From Bacteroidales bacterium (GTDB lineage Bacteria > Bacteroidota > Bacteroidia > Bacteroidales > GCA-2711565): DNA of 6,734 bases. The stretch spans positions 1-6,734 of the forward strand of contig JAOZUV010000097.1 of assembly GCA_029938505.1 (NCBI GenBank). The letters run 5' to 3'. The translations under genes were made by a program, and so were the position numbers. How positions within the stretch are numbered: the stretch's first letter is position 1; each line of letters begins with the position of its first letter. Below, piece after piece: positions 1 through 6,098 of this stretch. The notes beneath the pieces are model-generated. The model worked only from the letters and a program-made list of their open reading frames with translations. It was not told the origin of the DNA and did not search any database.

Positions 1-1
1 T

Positions 2-1324
2 CAAAAAAATGGTCAACTGGATAAATCAGAGGAGTTTTTTGAAAAATCTTATCGGTATCATTTGAATATAAATAATCTTCGTTATGCTTCTTTTTGCTTG
101 ACTGGAATGGCTGAAAATCATTATTTAAAAAAAGAATTTCATCAAGCGTATGACCATTACTTACAAGCCATTAAATTGAACGATGATCGCGATTATCTTT
201 ATGGTCAAATTGATAATTACATTGGCCTTGCATTTGTGTTTGCTCAAAAAGATAAAAAAAAGGAGGGTGAAGTTGTATTAAATAAAGCACTCGAAATTTC
301 CAGATTGATCTATAAACCTTCCGATATTTTAAAAATTTATAAAGCATATGGTACTTTCTATCGAATTTTGAAAGACTATGAAAAAGCTACTAATAGTCTG
401 GAACTTTTTTTAGAATTATCAGATTCTATTTTATCTACTCAACAATTTGATTTTTTAAATGAAGTACAAACAAACTTTTTAATAAATCAAAGTTTATCGG
501 AAACTCAACAACAACTTAAATATAAGAAGACAGAAGAAAAATATTTATTTCTTATTATCTTATTGATGTCGATTCTTGTTGTTGTGTTTTTTTGGCTTAT
601 ACGTTCACAACGAAAGATGAACTGGGAGTTAAAGCAAATTAATAAATCAAAGGATAAATTATTTTCAGTTATCTCACACGATCTTAAAACACCTTTTAAT
701 TCCTTACTTGGGTTTACGGCTATTCTAAATCAGAATTTAGAAAATGGGGACTATAAAAATGCAAAGAAATATGCCAGTATTGTTAATCATTCAGCAGAAG
801 AAAATTTTAAATTATTAACTAATTTATTGAACTGGTCGCGTTCACAAACTGGTCGTATAAAATTTAATCCCCAAGCTATTTCTATAGATATGCTTTTTAA
901 GGAATTAAATGATTTATATGAGGATCATGCTAAAAATTATGGAATTCAATTAGATTTTAGTTCTTCAGTAAAAGAAAAAGTTATTGCTGATTCTGATATT
1001 CTTAAAATTATTCTTAGTAATCTAATCTCAAATGCTCTGAAATATACAAAAAAACAGGGCTTGATTCAGATAAGGGTCTGGGATACGACTTCTGATATAT
1101 TCCTTAGTGTTACAGACAATGGACTTGGGATGACAAAAGAAATGCTAAATAGTCTATTCGATAATTCTGAATCACAAACGACTCCAGGACTTAGAAACGA
1201 AAAGGGTAGTGGACTAGGGCTTATCTTATGTTCTGAACTGATTCAAATTCATAAAGGACATATATCTGCTAAAAGTGAACTAGGCAAAGGAAGTGTATTT
1301 GAAATTGAATTCCCTAAAACCTAA
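2..1324 (+). CDS. TPR-containing membrane sensor histidine kinase (5' partial)
   Basis: The frame is open from the first bases of the window, so the gene starts upstream. The TTG at 62 is an internal leucine codon, not a credible start, because helical-repeat sequence continues before it. Numbering from that TTG, residues 1-120, with about 20 residues before them, form three to four TPR-like helix pairs. A linker helix (about 125-160) leads to one membrane segment at 161-180 (nt 542-601). The kinase core follows: H-box SHDLKTP with phospho-acceptor His206 (codon 677-679), N-box with Asn320 and Asn324, G1 box DNGLGM (352-357) and G2 box GSGLGL (382-387). All catalytic motifs are intact and there is no receiver domain. 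In this Bacteroidota family the TPR region is usually periplasmic and the kinase cytoplasmic, signalling to a separate response regulator; none is visible here. The signal sensed cannot be read from sequence. Confidence 0.95.
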   Translation, partial: QKNGQLDKSEEFFEKSYRYHLNINNLRYASFCLTGMAENHYLKKEFHQAYDHYLQAIKLNDDRDYLYGQIDNYIGLAFVFAQKDKKKEGEVVLNKALEISRLIYKPSDILKIYKAYGTFYRILKDYEKATNSLELFLELSDSILSTQQFDFLNEVQTNFLINQSLSETQQQLKYKKTEEKYLFLIILLMSILVVVFFWLIRSQRKMNWELKQINKSKDKLFSVISHDLKTPFNSLLGFTAILNQNLENGDYKNAKKYASIVNHSAEENFKLLTNLLNWSRSQTGRIKFNPQAISIDMLFKELNDLYEDHAKNYGIQLDFSSSVKEKVIADSDILKIILSNLISNALKYTKKQGLIQIRVWDTTSDIFLSVTDNGLGMTKEMLNSLFDNSESQTTPGLRNEKGSGLGLILCSELIQIHKGHISAKSELGKGSVFEIEFPKT

Positions 1325-1739
1325 TTTTTTTGTGATTAAAATTTGAATAGTTCATTTTGCAAATTTACCCCCCGCTTAAATATTAAAAATATTTCTTATT
1401 CAAATTTGTTAATTGGATAGCTGAGTCTGTTATTTGTTGATTGAGTGTAGTCAATTGTTAATTTTTATTCATTGATCGAATTAATAATTTTTAGATTGCA
1501 GCTGATTTTGGCTAAACATAATTATATAATTGAAATAATGATAAATATCTAGTCTCTGATATCATTCGTATAACTTAATATTTTTTTGGTCGAAATTTTG
1601 TTTAGAATATTTGTTGCTAATGGATAAGAAACTATTTTTGCAGGCATTATAAAATGGAGCATATTAGTTTAACAGATTTTTAACAAGGCCAATATTGAAT
1701 AATAGATTTAGAATTCTCAATTTTGAAAAAAAATAACCA
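1325..1739. other. Intergenic region, no gene seen
   Basis: These 415 bases between the kinase and the receptor gene are very AT-rich and contain no convincing reading frame, tRNA or strong terminator. A short AT-only hairpin lies at 1378-1394 (7-bp arms, 3-base loop), and an 11-bp inverted repeat lies at 1339-1407. I checked every TTTG for the Bacteroidota -7 element TAnnTTTG and found only near misses, such as AATATTTG near 1607-1614. The receptor promoter probably lies here but cannot be placed. A run of six C at 1368-1373 is the only notable GC stretch. Confidence 0.6.
1339..1407. repeat. 11-bp inverted repeat downstream of kinase gene
   Basis: The arm AAATTTGAATA (1339-1349) is matched by its exact reverse complement TATTCAAATTT (1397-1407), with 47 bases between. 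The inner part of each arm is close to the palindrome CAAATTTG, and a further GCAAATTT lies in the loop at about 1359-1366. It could be an operator-like site or a loose hairpin at the kinase mRNA end, but AT-only arms in AT-rich DNA arise easily by chance. Confidence 0.3.
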
Positions 1740-4256
1740 ATGATAAAAAAAACATTTTTACTGTTTGTTATAGCAGTTATCAATTTTAGCGCAATTTCGC
1801 AAGAAAAGGCAGATATTCAAGGAAAAATCACTGATATTAATCAGAATCCAATAGCTGGTGTCCATATTTATATAGATGAAATTCAAAAGGGAACAACCTC
1901 CAATAGTTTGGGCGATTATTATTTAAGTGATCTGAAAATAGGAAATATATCCATAGAAATTTCTTATACCGGATATGAATCACAAAATATTAATTTTCGC
2001 TTGCATGAAGGAATGGATAGCTTGAATGTCGTTCTTCAAAGCACTTCATATACTTTGCAAGGGGTTGTGGTAACAGCGCAAAAACGCGAACAAGATATAT
2101 TGGATGTGCCTGTAAGTATGAGTGCAATCACTAATAAAACTATTGAGGATTTATCGATACAGGATTTAGATAATTTTGCTGATCTAGTTCCCGGATTAAA
2201 TGTTCGAATACAAAGTAATCAACGTCCAAGTTTTGTTATTCGTGGACTCAGTAGTGATGAGGTAAGCGCAAATGCCCAGCCTCGTGTTTCTTTGTTTTTG
2301 AATAATACACCAATTACACGTGCCAGTGGCGGAGTTCTTGAATTATATGACATGGAGCGTATTGAAGTATTAAAGGGTCCTCAAGGAACTTTATTTGGAA
2401 GAGGTGCTCAAATTGGAGCTGTTCATTTTTTAACTAAAATGCCTACAAATAAATTTGAGGGTTTTGTTTCTTATGGATTAGGAAGCTATCAGAAAAAAGA
2501 TTTTAAAGCAGCTTTTAATATTCCTGTCATTAAAAATAAACTAAATACTCGTTTAGCTCTTGTTCGTAATACGCAAGATGGATATGTAGAAAATACCTTT
2601 GGTGGATTGTTAAATGGAAAAGAAACTAAAGGACTTAGGTTTTCAGCGAGGTATTTACCTTCAAAAAAGACAAAAATTGATTTTGTTTTTAACTATCAGG
2701 AAGATCGTGCACCAGGTGTTGCTTTTGTAAGTTGGTTATTTCCAAATACCAATGGTATTGCCAATCCTTTTGCATATGAAGCTTCTCTTGATCAGGGTGC
2801 AAATCTTGGTGCTGAAAAGGATTTGTTTAGTTATATTTTTAATTTCAAACATTATTTTAATAACAATTTATATTTAACGGCCATTACTTCATATCAAAGC
2901 AATGAGTCTTACGAACGTTGGGACGGTGATGGTTCAGCTGCTGATGCTCTTGATATGGCTGAAACTATTGATGCTTCACAATTTTCTCAAGAAATTCGAT
3001 TAAATTATTCTATCGGTGAGGAAATTACAGGTTTTTCGGGAATAAATTACTTACGCGAAAACGTAGATCAATCCTATAGATTTTCAACCAATGAACAACA
3101 TATGGCATATTTATTTTTAGGGATGCCTCAATACATGATAGGTGCTAATGGAGAGCCAATCGATATGCCTGCATTACCTCTTGATCCGATGCTTGGACCT
3201 CTGGGGGGAATGCCATTGCCTACTGATCGTGAAGAAGAAAATGTAAATACGGCCAAAAACAGTGCAATTGAATTTTTTACAGATGCAACTTTTGAACTTA
3301 CAGAAAAATTGAATTTAACCGCAGGATTCAGAATAGTTTTTGATCATTCAGTTGTAAGTAATCAGGCTGAATTTGTATCTGGTTCTCCATCCGTTCTTGG
3401 GATGCTGATTGGAAATTCTCCTAATCTGTTTTTTAAACCATCAGATTATCAGGAAACAACTTCTAATTTTAGTGGATTTACCGGAAGATTGGGACTTAGC
3501 TATAAACTAAATTCAAGTTCAAACATATTTTTGACTTATGCAAAAGGTAGGAGACCAAATGTAATCCAATATCTGGCAGATGGTAGTTCCGAGATTTTGG
3601 ATGATGAAACAGTCCATAGTTTTGATTTAGGGTTTAAAACAAAAATCAATAATAAATTATTTTTTGATATTGTGAGCTTTTATCATAATTATAATAATTT
3701 CCAAACCAATGCTTGGGTTGCTGATCCGGATAGTGGTGAATTTGCTTATCTTATTAAAAATGGCGGAAAGGCCACCACTTATGGACTTGAAACTTCAATT
3801 CAGTATAATGTATTTAAGAATTTAAAACTATCTGCAAATTATGCTTTCACTCATGCTCGTTATAATAAAGAAGATAAGGATGGAGCTGCTCAAGAATATG
3901 CCGACAATCAATTTAAATTAACTCCTAAACATAGTCTTAATTTTAATATTGACTTTCAAACTCAGTTGACTGATAATTTGAAATTATTTGTTAGACCATC
4001 AGTATCTTATAGATCTCATATCTATTTTGAAGATGCTAATACAACTGGAATAGAACAAAATGCTTATGTCATAGTTAATGTAACTGCAGGTGTATATCTT
4101 AAGAATCCTTCACTCACAATGTCTTTATATTCCCATAATTTATTAAATCAGAACTATTTAGTAAGTGCAGGAAATATGGGTAGTATGTTTGGTATTCCTA
4201 CATATATTGTTTCTATACCACGTACATTTGGGTTTAATATTAAATGGGATTTTTAG
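1740..4256 (+). CDS. TonB-dependent outer-membrane receptor with N-terminal carboxypeptidase-regulatory-like domain
   Basis: This complete 838-residue protein should import a ligand across the outer membrane using TonB-ExbBD energy. The order is: signal peptide (1-20, ending AIS/Q); CarboxypepD-reg-like beta-sandwich (about 24-100, with the GVHIYI and GTTSNSLGDYYL strands); a TonB-box-like stretch GVVVTA (108-113); plug domain (about 115-235) with the hallmark ERIEVLKGPQGTLFGRG (206-222); then a 22-strand-type beta barrel to the terminal Phe838, as outer-membrane barrels require. The plug opening TAQKREQDILDVPVSMSAIT resembles iron-complex/siderophore-type receptors rather than SusC, and no SusD gene follows. 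Residues 455-496 form a Met/Pro-rich stretch, probably an external loop. The ATG at 1740 is chosen because the signal peptide starts there; the leader is A-rich without a Shine-Dalgarno, normal for Bacteroidota. The substrate is unknown. A terminator 41 bases after the stop ends the transcript. Confidence 0.95.
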   Translation: MIKKTFLLFVIAVINFSAISQEKADIQGKITDINQNPIAGVHIYIDEIQKGTTSNSLGDYYLSDLKIGNISIEISYTGYESQNINFRLHEGMDSLNVVLQSTSYTLQGVVVTAQKREQDILDVPVSMSAITNKTIEDLSIQDLDNFADLVPGLNVRIQSNQRPSFVIRGLSSDEVSANAQPRVSLFLNNTPITRASGGVLELYDMERIEVLKGPQGTLFGRGAQIGAVHFLTKMPTNKFEGFVSYGLGSYQKKDFKAAFNIPVIKNKLNTRLALVRNTQDGYVENTFGGLLNGKETKGLRFSARYLPSKKTKIDFVFNYQEDRAPGVAFVSWLFPNTNGIANPFAYEASLDQGANLGAEKDLFSYIFNFKHYFNNNLYLTAITSYQSNESYERWDGDGSAADALDMAETIDASQFSQEIRLNYSIGEEITGFSGINYLRENVDQSYRFSTNEQHMAYLFLGMPQYMIGANGEPIDMPALPLDPMLGPLGGMPLPTDREEENVNTAKNSAIEFFTDATFELTEKLNLTAGFRIVFDHSVVSNQAEFVSGSPSVLGMLIGNSPNLFFKPSDYQETTSNFSGFTGRLGLSYKLNSSSNIFLTYAKGRRPNVIQYLADGSSEILDDETVHSFDLGFKTKINNKLFFDIVSFYHNYNNFQTNAWVADPDSGEFAYLIKNGGKATTYGLETSIQYNVFKNLKLSANYAFTHARYNKEDKDGAAQEYADNQFKLTPKHSLNFNIDFQTQLTDNLKLFVRPSVSYRSHIYFEDANTTGIEQNAYVIVNVTAGVYLKNPSLTMSLYSHNLLNQNYLVSAGNMGSMFGIPTYIVSIPRTFGFNIKWDF

Positions 4257-4288
4257 TGAAGTATTGATTCTATTTGAAAGTCATTTAT

Positions 4289-4345
4289 AATAGTGGGCAG
4301 GTATAGGATCTATTCTTATACCTGCTTTTTTTTGAACCCACTATT
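4289..4345. repeat. Outer inverted repeat enclosing the receptor terminator
   Basis: The arm AATAGTGGG (4289-4297) has its exact reverse complement CCCACTATT at 4337-4345. The pair encloses the whole terminator hairpin and its T-run, and base G4297 is shared by the outer and inner stems. The result is a 57-base nested palindrome just after the receptor gene. It might stabilise the mRNA 3' end or form an alternative structure that competes with termination. It could also be a small dispersed palindromic element. Confidence 0.6.
4297..4333 (+). terminator. Intrinsic terminator of the TonB-dependent receptor gene
   Basis: A 9-bp perfect stem, GCAGGTATA (4297-4305) with TATACCTGC (4317-4325), extends inward by a G-T wobble and two more pairs to about 12 bp around a 5-base loop. 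Eight T residues follow directly at 4326-4333. It is the strongest hairpin in the window and separates the receptor transcript from the propeller gene downstream. Confidence 0.9.
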
Positions 4346-4369
4346 TTTCACAATAGCTAAAAATAAATT

Positions 4370-4377
4370 TATATTTG
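4370..4377 (+). promoter_or_regulatory. Candidate Bacteroidota sigma -7 element for the propeller gene
   Basis: TATATTTG exactly matches the Bacteroidota housekeeping -7 consensus TAnnTTTG. It sits after the receptor terminator and 127 bases before the ATG at 4505, where an independent promoter is expected. The matching -33 TTG element is not clear at the usual 19-21 base spacing; only T-rich TTTTTCA lies there. In such AT-rich DNA the match could be chance, and it implies a leader of roughly 120 bases. Confidence 0.35.
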
Positions 4378-4504
4378 TTTTAAATCAAGTGTTTGACTAC
4401 TTAATTAGCTCTGTTAAAATTGTGTTAAAAAGCCTGTAAAACATACATTTAATTCATATTTTTAAATCATTAAAATATAATAAGTACAGTTAAAAATATA
4501 GACT

Positions 4505-5716
4505 ATGAAAAAAATACCATTAGTATTACTAAGCCTACTTATTTGTACTCAATTATTTTCACAAGATTTTGTACAGTGGAGAGGATTAGATCGTGATGGC
4601 AAATATCCGGATACTGAATTATTAAAGATATGGCCTACTGAAGGACCTGAACTTTTATGGCATTTTGATGAATTGGGTGATGGTCATGCTAGTGCTGCTG
4701 TCACAAAAAACAAAATATTTACGGCTGGAACCATAAATGATATCGGTTATGTTTTCGCATTTAATATGAGTGGAGAATTGCAATGGAAAGTGGAATATGG
4801 TCCGGAGTGGACAGTAAGTTGGCCAGGAGTTAGATCTACACCGCTGATAGTTGATGGGAAATTATATCTTTTGAGTGGTTATGGCAAATTGATTTGTATG
4901 AATACAGATGATGGAAGTTTAATTTGGGAAATTGATTTCATGAAAGAATATGGAGGATTGAATATCAAATGGGGGTATTGCGAAAATTTATTGGTGGATG
5001 ATAATCAATTGTTTGTTACTGTTGGAGGCCCTGATGCTAATATAGTATCTGTAAATAAAAATGATGGGAAATTAATTTGGAAAAGTAAAGCTAAAGGCGA
5101 AAAAAGTGCTTATGGATCTCCTGCTTTAATTACTTATAACGGACGTAAATTATTGATAACGCATACTGAATTTTCAGTACTTGGTCTTGATGCAATAAGT
5201 GGTGAAATGCTTTGGTCTTACGAGAAAAAAAATCGTTGGGCAGTTCATCCTAATACGCCTATCTACCACGAAGGGCAACTATATTGTGTCAGTGGTTATG
5301 GTACTGGTGGTATTATGTTAAAGCTTTCTGAGGATGGAACTGAAGTAACTGAAGTCTGGAAAAATATTTCTCTTGATAATCAAATGGGGGGCGTAATATT
5401 ATTGAATGGTAAATTATATGGTGGAGGACATGCCAGTAGAAAATGGTTTTGCCTTGACTGGAATACCGGAGAAGAATTATTTGTTACCAAAGAATTAAGA
5501 AGAGGTAATACTATTTATGCAGATGGAGTATTGTATTTTTATGATGAACGTGGTTTCGTAAACTTGATTCAACCAGATGGAGCAAATACTAAAGTTATCA
5601 GTAAATTTAAAGTACCCTATGGATCTGCTCAACATTGGGCACATTTGGTCATTAATAACAAAAAATTATATGTACGTCATGGAAATTCATTAATGGTTTA
5701 TTCCATTGCTGAATAA
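4505..5716 (+). CDS. Secreted PQQ-like beta-propeller repeat protein
   Basis: This complete 403-residue protein has a Sec signal peptide (1-20, ending LFSQ). Mature sequence begins with the WRGLDRDG motif (25-32), then WPTEGPELLW (43-52), the usual start of secreted PQQ-like/quinoprotein-type propellers. Blade signatures of the type (D/S)G-x-x-x-W recur: SGELQW (89-94), DGSLIW (136-141), DGKLIW (187-192), SGEMLW (232-237) and a degenerate NTGEELF (320-326), consistent with a BamB/quinoprotein-like fold. The Cys in LLIC (position 14) lacks a small residue before it, so I do not read this as a lipoprotein. Similar domains may act as binding scaffolds rather than true PQQ enzymes, and I see no dehydrogenase active site. 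It has its own terminator and probably its own promoter. A truncated tandem paralogue follows 133 bases later. The exact ligand is unknown. Confidence 0.88.
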   Translation: MKKIPLVLLSLLICTQLFSQDFVQWRGLDRDGKYPDTELLKIWPTEGPELLWHFDELGDGHASAAVTKNKIFTAGTINDIGYVFAFNMSGELQWKVEYGPEWTVSWPGVRSTPLIVDGKLYLLSGYGKLICMNTDDGSLIWEIDFMKEYGGLNIKWGYCENLLVDDNQLFVTVGGPDANIVSVNKNDGKLIWKSKAKGEKSAYGSPALITYNGRKLLITHTEFSVLGLDAISGEMLWSYEKKNRWAVHPNTPIYHEGQLYCVSGYGTGGIMLKLSEDGTEVTEVWKNISLDNQMGGVILLNGKLYGGGHASRKWFCLDWNTGEELFVTKELRRGNTIYADGVLYFYDERGFVNLIQPDGANTKVISKFKVPYGSAQHWAHLVINNKKLYVRHGNSLMVYSIAE

Positions 5717-5748
5717 AAATTTATGTATACAAATCATGGGTGTTGAAA

Positions 5749-5817
5749 GATGTTTTGATCTTATTTATCCAAAACTTACTAAGTCATTGGTTTATCTGAT
5801 AAAAACATCCTTTTTTT
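5749..5817 (+). terminator. Probable intrinsic terminator of the propeller gene
   Basis: GATGTTTT (5749-5756) pairs with AAAACATC (5802-5809). After one mismatch three further pairs form (5758-5760 with 5798-5800). One C separates the stem from seven T residues at 5811-5817. The loop is long (about 37 bases) and may hold its own short stem (CCAA 5769-5772 with TTGG 5787-5790). It lies 32 bases past the stop codon and just before the next gene, so the paralogue at 5850 is probably transcribed separately. Confidence 0.6.
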
Positions 5818-5849
5818 GTACTAAATACGCTTAATCTAAAAAAACTATT

Positions 5850-6098
5850 ATGAAAAAAAATACCTTGCTTGCTATTGTCCTAGTTTTTATCTCATTGAAT
5901 TCTTATTCTCAGGTTATTGACGAATTTAGAAGCTTAGATAGAACAGGTGTTTTTAACGAAACAAATCTCCTAAAAGAATGGCCGCTTGATGGACCCGAAA
6001 TGCTTTGGTCTTTGGAAAATATTCCTGTTGGGCATTCTTCTATATCTTCCGCCTATAATACCTTATATCTTACAGGACCATTGGTGTTGATGATTTAA
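5850..6098 (+). pseudogene. Truncated N-terminal fragment of a second PQQ-like beta-propeller protein
   Basis: The 82-residue frame starts with a signal peptide (1-20, ending SYSQ) and then matches the preceding gene's start without a gap. Shared residues include LDR (29-31), LLKEWP (40-45), DGPEMLW (47-53), GH (61-62) and the LYLTG strand (72-76). Homology stops at Gly76 (codon 6075-6077); the last residues PLVLMI and the TAA at 6096-6098 have no counterpart. A complete protein of this type would be about 400 residues, so over 80 percent is missing, and no remainder is found later in the window. It arose as a tandem duplicate of the upstream gene. The WRG motif is altered to FRS. Truncation could be a real rearrangement or a contig misjoin. 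As it stands it could yield only a short exported peptide with no propeller. Confidence 0.8.
6075..6086. other. Breakpoint between propeller paralogue and PASTA-like sequence
   Basis: The propeller paralogue aligns to its upstream copy up to GGA at 6075-6077. The upstream copy reads GGAACCAT where this one reads GGACCAT, one A fewer, so a few bases of similarity may continue to about 6081. From about 6086 the other frame reads VDDLSF, which already resembles the end of a PASTA-like unit (compare GDDITT further on). The switch therefore happens within about ten bases. No insertion sequence, target duplication or long repeat is visible at the join. Confidence 0.7.

Noticed and set aside
62..64. 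TTG as the start codon of the kinase gene
   Set aside because: The same frame is open to the window start and encodes TPR-like helix sequence before it, so this is an internal leucine codon.
261..270. AGGAGGGTGA resembles a strong Shine-Dalgarno sequence
   Set aside because: It lies inside the kinase coding frame (Lys-Glu-Gly-Glu) and no start codon with a sensible gene follows; Bacteroidota genes here do not use such sites.
1368..1373. Run of six C in the AT-rich intergenic region
   Set aside because: No repeat, motif or structure accompanies it; probably chance.
1378..1394. Hairpin AAATATT-AAA-AATATTT as kinase terminator
   Set aside because: The stem is AT-only and no proper T-run follows; too weak to call.
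3203..3208. Run of six G in the receptor gene as a phase-variable tract
   Set aside because: Six bases is short for slipped-strand switching, the frame is intact, and it encodes ordinary Gly-Gly within the Pro/Met-rich loop.
4539..4548. Possible lipobox (LLIC) in the propeller signal peptide
   Set aside because: The residue before Cys is Ile instead of Gly, Ala or Ser, and a good signal peptidase I site (LFSQ) follows, so a soluble exported protein is more likely.
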